Assembly (NCBI GenBank): GCA_019391515.1
Contig: JAHXQP010000005.1
Span: forward strand, 1-64,000
Length of the DNA: 64,000 bases
Origin: Clostridiaceae bacterium
GTDB taxonomy: Bacteria; Bacillota; Clostridia; Tissierellales; Sporanaerobacteraceae
Reading direction: 5' to 3'
In this document: positions 38,958 to 49,020 of the stretch, piece by piece
Numbering within the stretch: the first letter of the stretch is position 1
Layout of the letters: every line of letters starts with the position of its first letter
Program-made: the position numbers and the translations under genes
Notes under the pieces: model-generated
Told to the model about the DNA's origin: nothing
Database searches by the model: none
The model's input: only the letters and a program-made list of their open reading frames with translations

Positions 38958-40434
38958 CAATACCAGCACCGCCTTTGTCTGTTTTAATTTTAAATAAAAG
39001 ACCAAGGATTTGTATAGCGACTAATGGAGTCATGGCAACCATTGCGATAACACCAAATCCATCTATTAATCCATTTGTCGTCGGAATTGCATTGGCAGCT
39101 CCTTGAGCAAAGGCTAAAATAAAAGTAGCTGTCATTGGACCGGAGGCAACACCACCAGAATCATAGGCTATTCCTACAAAGATAGGTGGCACTATATAAC
39201 TTAAAAAAGTAGCAAGCCCAAACCCTGGGAGTAAAAAATGCCATAATTTTAATTTAGGTATCATTATTCTTAGCATAGATATTGTTACTGCAAAGGCAAT
39301 TCCAATAGATAATGTTCCTAATATCATATTTTTTTTAATATGACCTGAAGTTACTTCTTCCACTTGTTCTGTAAGTACATATACTGCTGGTTCTGCAAGT
39401 ACAACTACCATACCTAATATAAATCCAATAGTTGGAAGCATCCAAGAAGATTCAAGACTTGCAATACCTCGACCCATAACTCTGCCAACTTCCATAAATC
39501 CTGCATTAACTCCTGATAAAAACAATACTAGTCCAATATATGTATAGCTGAGTCCCTTTAGAATTCTATTCCTATTTTTTTTACTGAGTTTAAATTTAGT
39601 TGCGTTAAAAATTAAAAACAATATAAGTATTGGAAGTATTGTTACAATTGATTCTCTCATTAACTTTGGAAGTTCCCGTAGATATGGAGTAAATACTCCT
39701 GTATATGAAACAAATTCTTCTGCTTGACCTTGTATATTATTTGTGCCAGTTATTATATTCATTATCATAATGGCAAGAATTGGTCCAGTTGATGCAATAC
39801 CCACTAGTCCAAAACTATCTTCTTCCGATGTTTTTCCGCCCTTTAATTGAGAAACACCAAGTCCTAAGGCCAATATAAATGGAGTAGTCATAGCTCCAGT
39901 GGTGGCTCCTGATGCATCTACAGATATAGCTAGAAATTCTTCAGAAACACAAACAGCTAATAGTAATAGAATAGAATATATAATTGTAAATAATTTATTT
40001 AATGGATTTTCATATAGTATTCTAAGCAGTCCTATTGCTACCATGACCCCTACTCCTATAGAAACAATAATAAGAATTAAAGAGCCAGATACAATTCCCC
40101 CAGTTGCATTATTTACCTGATGGGCAAGTATTTGAAGATCGGGTTCTGCTATTGTAACAAGGAAACCTAAGATAAAACCTAAAAGGCCTACTAAATATGA
40201 CTTATTAGTTTTTGCAATTGTCTCCCCCATAAGACTTCCTATGGGTCCAATGCTAATTTCAGCTCCAAATAGGAAGACTCCCAATCCAAGAATAACAAAT
40301 ATTGCACCTATTATAAATCTAATAAGCATTTCTTGTTCAATGGGTACTACCGTAAAGTTTAGTATAATTACTATTAAGGTTATGGGTAGGACAGATAAAG
40401 ATACTTCTTTAAATTTATTGATTAATATACTCAA
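38941..40434 (-). CDS. DUF1538 family membrane protein
   Basis: 497 residues, TTG start at 40434 with GAAGGTGA 7 nt upstream. Two homologous halves: GVFLFGAEISIGPIGSLMGE / LGFILGFLVTIAEPDLQIL in the first, INAGFMEVGRVMG-like / FILGMVVVLAEPAVYVLTEQV in the second, each with AEP(D/A). About 12 membrane segments. A putative transporter of unknown substrate. Coupled to a tandem PII protein, which by analogy with GlnK-AmtB suggests ligand-gated transport. Confidence 0.8.
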   Translation of the reverse strand: MSILINKFKEVSLSVLPITLIVIILNFTVVPIEQEMLIRFIIGAIFVILGLGVFLFGAEISIGPIGSLMGETIAKTNKSYLVGLLGFILGFLVTIAEPDLQILAHQVNNATGGIVSGSLILIIVSIGVGVMVAIGLLRILYENPLNKLFTIIYSILLLLAVCVSEEFLAISVDASGATTGAMTTPFILALGLGVSQLKGGKTSEEDSFGLVGIASTGPILAIMIMNIITGTNNIQGQAEEFVSYTGVFTPYLRELPKLMRESIVTILPILILFLIFNATKFKLSKKNRNRILKGLSYTYIGLVLFLSGVNAGFMEVGRVMGRGIASLESSWMLPTIGFILGMVVVLAEPAVYVLTEQVEEVTSGHIKKNMILGTLSIGIAFAVTISMLRIMIPKLKLWHFLLPGFGLATFLSYIVPPIFVGIAYDSGGVASGPMTATFILAFAQGAANAIPTTNGLIDGFGVIAMVAMTPLVAIQILGLLFKIKTDKGGAGIDESNR

Positions 40435-40632
40435 GCTTTATCACCTTCATTCTTTAATATTTTATGATTTTTCTAATTAAACTATATTTTGATAATATAA
40501 CACAATCTTATCATTTATACCCCATAGTGTAAAAGAGAAAACACTAAAATGTCATTAATATGTTAAATTTTTTAGAAAGTGGAATAATTCATTAATATAT
40601 TAGAACTTAAAAATTTTATAAGGGAGGTTTAC

Positions 40633-40674
40633 ATGAAATTTTATGAAGAGGATAGATTGGAGTTTTATAAATAG
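40633..40674 (+). other. Tiny ORF in a 360-bp gap
   Basis: AAGGGAGG then ATG 40633 encodes MKFYEEDRLEFYK and stops. One frame over, the text continues NRINIFHEGVIKSIEIKYIS, so it may be a frameshifted remnant. A terminator follows at 40750. Upstream (40435-40630) would hold the DUF1538 promoter; I cannot fix its elements. Confidence 0.3.
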
Positions 40675-40749
40675 AATTAATATATTTCATGAAGGTGTAA
40701 TAAAAAGCATAGAAATAAAATATATAAGTTAAAATTATAATATTATTTT

Positions 40750-40783
40750 AGTGGGCAAGAACAGCTTTCTTGCCCACTTTTTC
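40750..40783 (+). terminator. Terminator
   Basis: AGTGGGCAAGA and TCTTGCCCACT, 11-bp arms, then TTTTTCATT. It faces the end of the cupin gene on the other strand. Confidence 0.8.
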
Positions 40784-40796
40784 ATTTCTTATTTAT

Positions 40797-41292
40797 CTAG
40801 CAGTGGTTGTGATGCATTTCAGCATCTTCTTTAGTTTTATGGACTGTACCATGGGGATGCTCAGGAGGGGCATATATAGAATATAGTTTAATTGGTTCAG
40901 AACCTGTATTGATTATATTATGCCATGTACCTGCCGGTATAAATATAGCATAGTCATAATAGAAGTTTGTTTGGAAATCCAACCGATCAACACTACTTCC
41001 CATTCTAACAATTCCTTGACCTTGTTCAATACGGATAAATTGATCCACGTCTGGATGCATTTCTAAGCCAATATCATCACCAACATTAATACTCATTAAT
41101 GTAAGCTGTAGGTATTTTCCTGTCCATAATGCTATACGGAAATAGTTATTTTGTTTTGTAGCTTCCTCGATATTAGTTACAAAGGGGCAGGGACCATAGT
41201 CTTTTAATCTTATGGGATCACTCCAATGATTTGGATAGTTAATTGGTCTATTACAGTAAGGACATTGATATGATCTATAATTATTAGACATA
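40797..41292 (-). CDS. Cupin domain protein
   Basis: 164 residues from ATG 41292 (GAAAGGAGTG upstream; a longer reading from 41315 starts on that site). An N-terminal CPYC pair, then a double-stranded beta-helix: GLEMHPDVDQFIRIEQGQG and IFIPAGTWHNIINTGSEPIKLYSIYAPPEHPHG, with metal-ligand His/Glu. Resembles small mannose-6-phosphate-isomerase-like cupins. Substrate unknown. Confidence 0.85.
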
Positions 41293-41435
41293 ATATTCAC
41301 TCCTTTCATAGTCATACAATATTATATGTTTTATATTGACAATGGGTTCTTTAGATAAAATTAACTGAATAGAAAGAAAATAATAAGTATTTTAAAAATA
41401 TTGCCGATAATAGGGTTATAAGGGAGGGGTTTTGT

Positions 41436-43436
41436 ATGAAATTAAAAAATAAAATGATATTGTTCACCGTATTAGTGTGTATAGTAAGTATTTTATCTAT
41501 ATCTATAATTAATTATATGGTATCAATAAAGAAGCTAGAAAGTGAAGTAGGTGAAAAAGTTCAGTTAGAAGCTACAAGTATAGCTAAAGATATAGATAAA
41601 TGGATGGCTATACAAAAGGATTCTCTATATGAAGTTATAGAAAGTATGGTTATAAATAATAATTTTGAATATGATTTTGCTTATAATTATTTAAAAGAAG
41701 CTAGTGAAAGAAATCCAGGAAATCTATATTGCATGGCTTTTTCCGATAAGTATTTTATAGATGGATCTGGTTGGATACCTGAAAGTAGCTATGATCCTAC
41801 ATCTAGAGACTGGTATGTAGAAGCTATTGACAGTGATGATTTTTACATATCTGAGCCTTATGTAGATGCAATGACAGGAGATATGGTTATTACTATTTCA
41901 AAAGCTTTTAAAGCCCTTGATGGGAAAAAAGGCGTTATATCTACTGATATTCAAATTGACTATTTAGTAGACTTAGTATCTTCTGTAAATTTAGGAAAAG
42001 GTTCTTATGCATTTTTAATTGATGAGAAAGGGAATATTGTAACCCATTTAAATGAAGAGTTTAAACCACAGGAAGATAAATCCTTTAATATTGGAGATAT
42101 AGTAAATGGTAAGTTGAAAAATATAGTTGAAAAAGAGAAACTAGATATAAAAAATAGGAAAGTTAAAGATTATGATGGAATTGATAGATTTTTCTTCTTT
42201 GAAAATGTAGAAGAATCAAACTGGAAAGTAGGAGTAGGGGTTGCTACTAATTATGTTTTAGGAAATATAAATCAGGCTATTAAATATACTATAATAGCAG
42301 CTTTAATTGTATTAATAATATCTATAGCCATATCTACATATATATCAAATTCTATTACGCAACCTATAATTAATACAGTGACAATTGCAGAAAACATAGG
42401 GAATTTAGAGTTATTGGATAAAATAGATGAAAAAGAACTTAATAGAAAAGATGAAATAGGGGAGATGTATAATTCTTTCCAAAATATAATTACAAAGTTG
42501 AAAATATTCATGAAGGATATGGAAGATTCTATTCATAAAAATCATCAAGTATATGAAGAAACTATGGATAAACTAAACTTTTTAGTGAATCAAGCAGAAG
42601 ACACCTCAGCTACTACAGAAGAATTATCAGCAGGTATGGAAGAGACCTCATCTTCTGCAATATCTATAAATGAATCTATTAGCGAAGTAGATAAAGCTAT
42701 ATCAAGTTTTGCAGAAAATGTAGAAGAAGGGGCTTCTACTGCAGATGAAATAAGTACAAAAGCTGAAACATTGCATAATCAATTTGTACAAGCTAAAAAC
42801 AGTACTATGAATCTATACGCAAATACAAAAGAAGAAATAAAAGAAGCTATAGAATCTTCTAAAGAAGTAGAAAAGATAAATATATTATCTAATTCTATAT
42901 TAGAAATATCAGAACAAACTGGTCTCCTATCCTTAAATGCAGCTATTGAAGCAGCTAGAGCAGGAGAGTCTGGAAGAGGGTTTGCAGTTGTAGCTGAAGA
43001 AATAGGGAAACTAGCAGAAAATTCTAATGGAACTGTAGAAGAGATACAAATTGTTACCAAAAACATAACTAAAGCTGTTAGCAAACTAATAAAAAACACA
43101 ACTAATTTAATAGACTTTTTAGAAAAAGACATAATGGGTGATTATGAAATGATGGTAGAAGCAGTGGAGGAATATAAAAATGATGGTTCTTCATTAAATA
43201 ATATAATTTCAGATTTATCTGCTACTTCAGAAGAGTTATCAGCAACTATAAGTGAAATATCTACTTCTATAAAAGAAATATCCACTACAGTAGAAGAGTC
43301 CACTATATCTACTACTAATATAGCCAATATGAATGTAAATATAGTTGAAGCTATACAAAATATTAATGATATAATGGAAAAAAATAAAGAAGTATCAAAT
43401 AAATTAGAAGAGATAGTTTCTCAGGTTAAGTTATAA
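41436..43436 (+). CDS. Methyl-accepting chemotaxis protein with dCache amino-acid sensor
   Basis: 666 residues. TM1 at ~8-30, extracellular dCache domain to ~280, TM2 at ~285-305, HAMP, then the signalling domain with the conserved hairpin [20 protein letters not shown]. In the sensor, Tyr119, Arg124, Trp126, Tyr127, Tyr142 and Asp171 lie at the spacing of the amino-acid-binding motif described for dCache_1 receptors. Probably detects free amino acids. GGGAGGGG before ATG. Confidence 0.9.
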   Translation: MKLKNKMILFTVLVCIVSILSISIINYMVSIKKLESEVGEKVQLEATSIAKDIDKWMAIQKDSLYEVIESMVINNNFEYDFAYNYLKEASERNPGNLYCMAFSDKYFIDGSGWIPESSYDPTSRDWYVEAIDSDDFYISEPYVDAMTGDMVITISKAFKALDGKKGVISTDIQIDYLVDLVSSVNLGKGSYAFLIDEKGNIVTHLNEEFKPQEDKSFNIGDIVNGKLKNIVEKEKLDIKNRKVKDYDGIDRFFFFENVEESNWKVGVGVATNYVLGNINQAIKYTIIAALIVLIISIAISTYISNSITQPIINTVTIAENIGNLELLDKIDEKELNRKDEIGEMYNSFQNIITKLKIFMKDMEDSIHKNHQVYEETMDKLNFLVNQAEDTSATTEELSAGMEETSSSAISINESISEVDKAISSFAENVEEGASTADEISTKAETLHNQFVQAKNSTMNLYANTKEEIKEAIESSKEVEKINILSNSILEISEQTGLLSLNAAIEAARAGESGRGFAVVAEEIGKLAENSNGTVEEIQIVTKNITKAVSKLIKNTTNLIDFLEKDIMGDYEMMVEAVEEYKNDGSSLNNIISDLSATSEELSATISEISTSIKEISTTVEESTISTTNIANMNVNIVEAIQNINDIMEKNKEVSNKLEEIVSQVKL

Positions 43437-43568
43437 GTATTTTCTAAAGTTTTAGTATATATGATAGAAGAAATAATCTTTGATTTGAAAGTTTTAGATT
43501 GATACAATGATAGCGTATTTATAAGATGTTTCGGGAATATAAAATTTTTGAATTAATAAGGAGAGTTT

Positions 43569-44444
43569 ATGAATATATTAGAGAAAATTCAAAAAGAATT
43601 AGATAGGTTTGGCATATCATATAAGCATGTTCATTTACAAGAAATTCAAAATAAAGATGGAATTTATGTATTTAGAGTTTTATATAAAAATAATTATTAT
43701 GTACTCAAGTATTTTTTGAATGATGAATATACAAGGGAAATAAAAAATTATCTTATATTGAAGGCGTTAGATATACCAACAATTAAAGTATTTGGGTATA
43801 CAGATAGATCTTTATTACTTGAGGATTTAGAAAAAAGCAAAGATTACAGATTAGGAAAAAAATCAGATTTAACGGATATTCAAGTAGCAAAAGCACTTGC
43901 TATATGGTATAGTGATTTGCATAATAAGGGCAAAAAATATGTATTTGAAAAAGGTAATAATTTATATAGACAAAATGATGTCATTACAGAACAAAATATT
44001 AATTTAATTAAAAATAAATCTAATACTAGAGATAACAAAATTTGGAAACTAATACTTGATAATTATGATTTAATTTTTAATAAAGTCAGAAATCTTGAGG
44101 AAACTCTAAATTATAATGATTTTTATTGGACTAATCTCGCAGTTAGTAATAATAAAAAAGAAGCAATAATGTTTGACTACAATTTGTTAGGGATAGGTTT
44201 TAGGTACAATGATATTAGAAATGTATGTTCATCATTATCAGAAGAGTCTGGAAAAGTATTTATTGAAGAATATGGAGATATTAATGAAAACGAGAAGATA
44301 ATTGACGATGGTATATCCCCTCTAGTTACTCTTATATTTGCATATAGTCATTCTAAATTTCCTAATTGGGCGAAAGAATCATTGGCTACTATTTATAATG
44401 GTGAGTTGGAAAAGGCTATTGAAAAAATATTAGATTTAAATTGA
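43569..44444 (+). CDS. Aminoglycoside-phosphotransferase-like kinase
   Basis: 291 residues. Kinase-like fold: FRVLYKNNYYVLKYF with the ATP-binding Lys47, LLLEDLE hinge, catalytic loop LNYNDFYWTNLA with Asp184 and Asn189, and MFDYNLLG for the metal Asp. The usual HGD is YND here. The substrate may be an antibiotic or a small metabolite; not assignable. Start of a run of single small enzyme genes. Confidence 0.75.
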   Translation: MNILEKIQKELDRFGISYKHVHLQEIQNKDGIYVFRVLYKNNYYVLKYFLNDEYTREIKNYLILKALDIPTIKVFGYTDRSLLLEDLEKSKDYRLGKKSDLTDIQVAKALAIWYSDLHNKGKKYVFEKGNNLYRQNDVITEQNINLIKNKSNTRDNKIWKLILDNYDLIFNKVRNLEETLNYNDFYWTNLAVSNNKKEAIMFDYNLLGIGFRYNDIRNVCSSLSEESGKVFIEEYGDINENEKIIDDGISPLVTLIFAYSHSKFPNWAKESLATIYNGELEKAIEKILDLN

Positions 44445-44467
44445 GTTATGAGAAGGAAGCTATTTAA

Positions 44468-44620
44468 GAAGTTTACTATGATATAGATAAATACAATAGA
44501 TATGAGTCAGAAGTCAGATTTTCAAAAGAGGTAAAACAACAGAGAGGCCAAGCATTTATCTTTAACTATATAAAGAATAAATGTTACGAATATTTAGAAA
44601 ACAAACGAAATTGTTATTAA
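44468..44620 (+). pseudogene. Unrecognised gene remnant
   Basis: Fifty codons without a start (EVYYDIDKYNRYESEVRF...FIFNYIKNKCYEYLENKR), preceded in frame by YEKEAI and a TAA. Looks like a real protein C-terminus but I do not recognise the family. Confidence 0.35.
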
Positions 44621-44672
44621 GATAAAAATTAAATATAAAGAAATTTTTTATTATCAAAGGGGTGAGATAACT

Positions 44673-44763
44673 ATGTTAAAAAAAACTAAATATATTACTT
44701 AATGAAAAAAGCAACGATAATGAATTTAGTGGTGTTGTATTAATAAAAAGAGGAGTGATTATT
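44673..44763 (+). pseudogene. Remnant of a beta-lactamase-like serine hydrolase N-terminus
   Basis: AAAGGGGTGAG precedes ATG 44673; after a one-base slip the frame reads NILLNEKSNDNEFSGVVLIK then RG and runs into the next gene. FSGVVLIK-RG is the usual first strand of class C beta-lactamase-like hydrolases. Everything downstream of this, including the catalytic SxxK, is gone. Confidence 0.5.
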
Positions 44764-44764
44764 A

Positions 44765-45301
44765 ATGAAGTTTGTACATGATAATCCGTACAATGGATTA
44801 ATTGCATTACCTTCTTTTCCAGTTGTTTTTGTTACAGTAGAAAGCAATATTATGGTTGCAGCAGCTTTTCATTTTTATTCTTTTGAACCTCCATCAGTAA
44901 TGGTAGGAATTAAACCTGAGAAATATACTTATGAATTGATTACATCAAGTAAAGAGTTCTCAATAAATATTCCAACTAAGGAACAGCTAGACAAAATACA
45001 TATTTGCGGTTCTATCTCAGGACGACATGTAGATAAATATAAGGAAGCATCCTTATCGCCAAGAAAAGGGAATAAGATAAATAGTTTTTTGATAGAAGAG
45101 TGTCCAGTAAATATTGAATGCCAAGTTGTACATCAGATTGATTATGAAGGTAGTCATAAATGGTTCATTGGAGAGATAAGAGAAGTTCATATAGATGAAA
45201 ATTATATTCGTGATGATGCGTTAATGTTTTGGCTTGGACAGTTTAGAACAGTAGGAGAGATAATTGAAGGTGCACGTAATGAGGAAATTTTAAAGAGATG
45301 A
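44765..45301 (+). CDS. Flavin reductase-like protein
   Basis: 178 residues, ATG after AGAGGAGTG. FMN-binding split-barrel family: PSFPVVFVTVESN, FHFYSFEPPSVMVGIKPEKYTYELI, EFSINIPTKEQLDKIHICGSISGRHVDK. Likely binds FMN and transfers reducing equivalents; partner unknown. The ATGA at its end is shared with a broken protease gene. Confidence 0.85.
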   Translation: MKFVHDNPYNGLIALPSFPVVFVTVESNIMVAAAFHFYSFEPPSVMVGIKPEKYTYELITSSKEFSINIPTKEQLDKIHICGSISGRHVDKYKEASLSPRKGNKINSFLIEECPVNIECQVVHQIDYEGSHKWFIGEIREVHIDENYIRDDALMFWLGQFRTVGEIIEGARNEEILKR

Positions 45302-45867
45302 TTATAACTGTTATTAATAAATTAATTATATATATTGCAGTATGTGGATTACCTCCTTTAGTCATTAACAAGACTTTTTTAATAATTTAGATAAAAAAGT
45401 TTCAGAATCTTTATATTTAGTCATTATTATTATTTTAAATACAGTATATATACATCATCTAACAACAGTCTACAATGTTAAGCTATTTAATAACATTACT
45501 CTCTGTTTTACTTGACAAAAATTTAGATCCTTTATTAGATAAATCGTTTATTTCAAGTGCAGGGAAATATAATAAAAATATTGAAGAACTTTTTCAATAT
45601 CCTGTTATAATGTTTATTCGAGTTTGTTTAGTTGCTCCAATAGCAGAAGAAAATTTAATTAGAGGGTTTATTTTAGATTCCTTAATGAATTCTTATACCA
45701 CAATTATTTCTCTTGTTGTTTCAACAATACTATTTGCCATATTACATTTTAATTTTGTTCAGACATTATCAGCTATGATCTGTGGATTTATATTAGGCTT
45801 AATTTATATTAAGACAGATTTTTTGTTTTGCTGTATTCTTACACATTCCCTATATAATATTATCTAG
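45298..45867 (+). pseudogene. CPBP-family membrane protease, frameshifted
   Basis: ATG 45298 overlaps the flavin reductase stop; the frame reads INKLIIYIAVCGLPPL and stops, the next frame continues LDKKVSESLYLVIIIILNTV, and a third (45475 on) carries the domain VAPIAEENLIRGFI and ILHFNFVQTLSAMICGFILG with the glutamate pair and histidine of CPBP (CAAX-like) proteases. Two frameshifts disrupt it. Confidence 0.7.
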
Positions 45868-45979
45868 TATATATCATTATCATCAACAATTAAGATAAAT
45901 GCTTAGCTTTATTAATACTTGCTACAAACTAAATTAATCTAATTAAAATTAAAAAAATAATATAAGAAGGAGATAGATA

Positions 45980-46450
45980 ATGGAAGATTATGTTTTGAAA
46001 TCCTTATCTGAAGATTATGCAAAGGAAATATGTAGTTGGAAGTATGAAGGTGAATATTCCATATATAATTTCTCAGATTGGGATGTTGTGGTAAAAAACA
46101 AATGGGGTTTATTGATAAAAGAAAAAAGGGAATTAGAGTTTATAGCAATACTTTTAAATAGTGAATTAGTTGCTTATGGTAGGATAAGTGAAAAAGAAGA
46201 TAAAGCCGTCATTGGTATTGGATTAAAACCGTCTTTTTGTGGTAAGGGCTATGGAAAAGATATCGTGAAATTATTAGTTCAAGAATGTATAAGAAGATTC
46301 CCTAAATATCCAATAACACTTGAAGTAAGAAGTTTTAATAAAAGAGCTATTAATTGTTATAAAAGTATAGGCTTTGAAATCAAAGATAAATATATGGAAA
46401 ATACTTTTGATGGTGCTGTAGATGAATTTTATTATATGGAATATGATTGA
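45980..46450 (+). CDS. GNAT acetyltransferase
   Basis: 156 residues, AGAAGGAG upstream. Acetyl-CoA loop VIGIGLKPSFCGKGYGKDIV (Gx-x-GKG) followed by RSFNKRAINCYKSIGFE. The N-terminal ICSWKYEGEYSIYNFSDWD is typical of a subgroup of unknown substrate. Confidence 0.88.
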   Translation: MEDYVLKSLSEDYAKEICSWKYEGEYSIYNFSDWDVVVKNKWGLLIKEKRELEFIAILLNSELVAYGRISEKEDKAVIGIGLKPSFCGKGYGKDIVKLLVQECIRRFPKYPITLEVRSFNKRAINCYKSIGFEIKDKYMENTFDGAVDEFYYMEYD

Positions 46451-46495
46451 CAAAAGTAATAATATATAATTTATTAATTTAGTTGGAGGAATAGT

Positions 46496-47398
46496 ATGGG
46501 AAATAATATTTGGTCAAAAAATGTACAAGGTATTTTAATGCTTGATTTAAGTAGAGAAATAAGATTTAGAGATGACAGAAAAGATTTATTTTTAAACATA
46601 CTTGGACTTAAAGAAGGAATGACTGTAGTTGATGTTGGATGTGGCCCTGGAGCAATTACAAGAAAATTATCGAATTGGTTAGGAGATAAAACTAAAATAA
46701 TAGGTATAGATAGAGATACAACATTTATAAATTATGCAAAAGAAAAGGCTAAAGAACAAAATATGTACAATATAAGCTATTTAGAAGGTGATGCACTAAA
46801 ACTCCCATTAGAAGATAATTCAGTAGATGCTTGTATGTCCCATACTGTAATAGAACATGTTCCAAACAAGGAATTCTTATTAGAACAAAAAAGAGTATGT
46901 AAGCCTAATGGACGAGTTTCTGTAATGTGTGCAAGACCCAATAAATATATTAAAACTGAACCTAAGTTATTACCAAAACAAAGTGAACGTGAAAAAAAGT
47001 TATTGGACAAGTTGTTCAAAGGAACAGATGAAATTTTTAAAAAATATAATGTAGGGAAATATTCGGTTGACCCTGTAGAATTACCTACATTGTTTGATGA
47101 ACTTGGTTTTAAAGACATTCAAGTTGATGGAATTGCTATTCCCGTAGCTATTGATGATGCAAGAAATAGCTATAAAGAAAAAGTTATAATAGTTGAGACA
47201 CAAAAAGAGCAACTATTGGAAGTTGTAAGTATGGGTTTATATCAAAATAAAAGTGGACTATCAGATAAAGAAGAAAAAGAATTAAAACAATTGATTGAAG
47301 AGAGATTTCATAAAAGATTGGAATTGATAAAAGATAGAAAGTATATTTGGGATTATACTATTTTCTTATTACAAGTGGTATCTGGAATGGTTGATTAG
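46496..47398 (+). CDS. SAM-dependent methyltransferase
   Basis: 300 residues, GGAGGAA before ATG. Rossmann motifs: MTVVDVGCGPGAITRKL (motif I), IIGIDRDTTFINYA, LEGDALKLPLEDNSVDACMS (motif II/III), VIEHVPNKEFLLEQKRVCKPNGRV. The C-terminal ~130 residues are less usual. Substrate unknown. Confidence 0.88.
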   Translation: MGNNIWSKNVQGILMLDLSREIRFRDDRKDLFLNILGLKEGMTVVDVGCGPGAITRKLSNWLGDKTKIIGIDRDTTFINYAKEKAKEQNMYNISYLEGDALKLPLEDNSVDACMSHTVIEHVPNKEFLLEQKRVCKPNGRVSVMCARPNKYIKTEPKLLPKQSEREKKLLDKLFKGTDEIFKKYNVGKYSVDPVELPTLFDELGFKDIQVDGIAIPVAIDDARNSYKEKVIIVETQKEQLLEVVSMGLYQNKSGLSDKEEKELKQLIEERFHKRLELIKDRKYIWDYTIFLLQVVSGMVD

Positions 47399-47454
47399 AA
47401 TATTAAATTATAATAAGATTAATATTCATTTATATAAAATAAAATTAAGGGAAA

Positions 47455-47589
47455 GTGGAAAGTAGAGATAAGAAGAATCCTATCTATACATCTAGATAAT
47501 ACATTGAAAGTCCTAATGCTCAAATTCGTAAATTAAATAATGATGAAGTCAAAAATTATTTTAAAGAGCAAAAGCAATTTTTGAAATAA
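47455..47589 (+). pseudogene. Small interrupted ORF
   Basis: GTG 47455 after AAGGGA reads VESRDKKNPIYTSR, then TAA at 47497-47499, then in the same frame YIESPNAQIRKLNNDEVKN to a stop at 47587. Looks like a short gene or C-terminal fragment with one nonsense codon. Family not recognised. Confidence 0.35.
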
Positions 47590-47637
47590 TTAGTATTAAC
47601 TTAGCTTTGTAAGATATTAGAAAGGAATGATGTATAT

Positions 47638-48078
47638 ATGAAATATCCTGAACCTACTGTTGGAGCTATTATTTTTAATCCAGATAATAAAATACTTCTA
47701 TGTAAGTCTCATAAATGGAATAACAAATATGTAATACCTGGTGGACATATTGAATTAGGTGAAAAAATGGAAGATGCTTTAAAAAGAGAGATATTTGAAG
47801 AAACTGGTTTGGATATATATGATATTAGATTAATAAGCTTAAAAGAAAGCGTTTTTAGCGATACTTTTCACATGGGGAAACATTTTATATTTATTGACTA
47901 TATATGCAGAACAAATTCATATGATGTTACTTTAAATGATGAAGCTGAAGAATATGAATGGGTAGATTTAAGAGAGATTAATAATTATAAATTAGGCGGT
48001 TTTGTTGAATCATTGTTAATGGAATTACGGAATAGTAAAGAATCTCGGAATAAGATAGAGGTTTTTTATGGTTATTAA
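47638..48078 (+). CDS. NUDIX hydrolase
   Basis: 146 residues. The Nudix box is complete, GGHIELGEKMEDALKREIFEETGL, with REIFEE. N-terminal TVGAIIFNPDNKILLCKSH; C-terminal DEAEEYEWVDLREI. Hydrolyses a nucleoside-diphosphate-linked substrate; which one is open. Its 3-prime third is part of a 206-bp direct repeat. Confidence 0.92.
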   Translation: MKYPEPTVGAIIFNPDNKILLCKSHKWNNKYVIPGGHIELGEKMEDALKREIFEETGLDIYDIRLISLKESVFSDTFHMGKHFIFIDYICRTNSYDVTLNDEAEEYEWVDLREINNYKLGGFVESLLMELRNSKESRNKIEVFYGY

Positions 48079-48158
48079 CAAGGAGAGATATAATGATTGA
48101 AAGATGTATAATGATTTTTCCAGAGTTCAGTAATATAGAGGTTATTGATGAAATAAGA
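47953..48158 (+). repeat. 206-bp direct repeat, copy A
   Basis: Covers the last ~125 bp of the NUDIX gene and the start of a 2H phosphoesterase gene. Matches 48815-49020 with no indel (offset 862). The first third differs at several positions; the last ~130 bp are nearly identical. Confidence 0.9.
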
Positions 48159-48167
48159 AATATGTAA
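48093..48167 (+). pseudogene. Truncated 2H phosphoesterase start
   Basis: 24 codons identical but for a few positions to the start of the intact gene at 48955 (MIERCIMIFPEFSNIEVIDE), then a stop at the repeat edge. Confidence 0.75.
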
Positions 48168-48193
48168 AATTAGTATTTGGAGGAAGGGTTAAA

Positions 48194-48754
48194 ATGAAAA
48201 CATGTATATACTTTGTTCGGCATGCTCAATCAGATTTTTCTATTAAGGATGATTTGACACGTCCTTTGACAGAGAAAGGAGTTACAGATGCAAAAAAGGT
48301 TATGAATGCATTGATGAATAGGGATATTACCAGTATATATTCTAGTCCATATGAAAGAGCTATTGATACGATAAAAGATTTTGCAGAAAATAGTGAACTT
48401 GAAATAATAACTAACAATAATTTTTGTGAACGTAAAATTGGTGAATGGGTAGAAGATTTTAAAGGTTTTTCTAAAAAACAGTGGCAAGATTTTGATTTTA
48501 AACTTATTGGTGGGGAATCCTTGAGAGAAGTTCAAGAACGCAATATCGCTGCACTTTTTAATGTAATAAGAAATAATTTTGGAAAAAATGTAGTTATTGG
48601 AACCCATGGTACTGCATTAAGTACAATTATAAATTATTTTAATCCTGATTTTGAACATGATGATTTTTGGAGAATTGTTGATAAAATGCCATATATATTA
48701 TGTTTTGTATTCAATGATATGAAGCTTGAGAGTATTGAAGAGGTTGAATTCTAG
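48194..48754 (+). CDS. Histidine phosphatase (phosphoglycerate mutase-like)
   Basis: 186 residues. Catalytic RHA at residues 9-11 in YFVRHAQSDFS, IYSSPYERAIDTI, acid motif ERKIGEWVEDF and the second histidine in IGTHGTALSTII. GGAGGAAG before ATG. It occupies the interval between the two copies of the 206-bp repeat, so it was inserted between NUDIX and 2H genes. Confidence 0.9.
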   Translation: MKTCIYFVRHAQSDFSIKDDLTRPLTEKGVTDAKKVMNALMNRDITSIYSSPYERAIDTIKDFAENSELEIITNNNFCERKIGEWVEDFKGFSKKQWQDFDFKLIGGESLREVQERNIAALFNVIRNNFGKNVVIGTHGTALSTIINYFNPDFEHDDFWRIVDKMPYILCFVFNDMKLESIEEVEF

Positions 48755-48814
48755 TGTGAAATAAAAGTTTAGTTATTTTCACTTTATGAAATCAAATATT
48801 CCAGTAAATTTTTC

Positions 48815-49020
48815 TATGAATGGGTAGATTTAAGTGAGATAAATAATTATGAATTAGGTGGTTTTGTTAAACCATTGTTGATGGAATTACGGAATAGTAA
48901 AGAATCTCGGAATAAGATAGAGGTTTTTTATGGTTATTAACAAGGAGAGATATAATGATTGAAAGATGTATAATAATTTTTCCAGAGTTCAGTAATATAG
49001 AGGTTATTGATGAAATAAGA
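48815..49020 (+). repeat. 206-bp direct repeat, copy B
   Basis: Second copy: a NUDIX 3-prime end without the rest of that gene, followed by the functional 2H phosphoesterase start. See copy A at 47953-48158. Confidence 0.9.
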
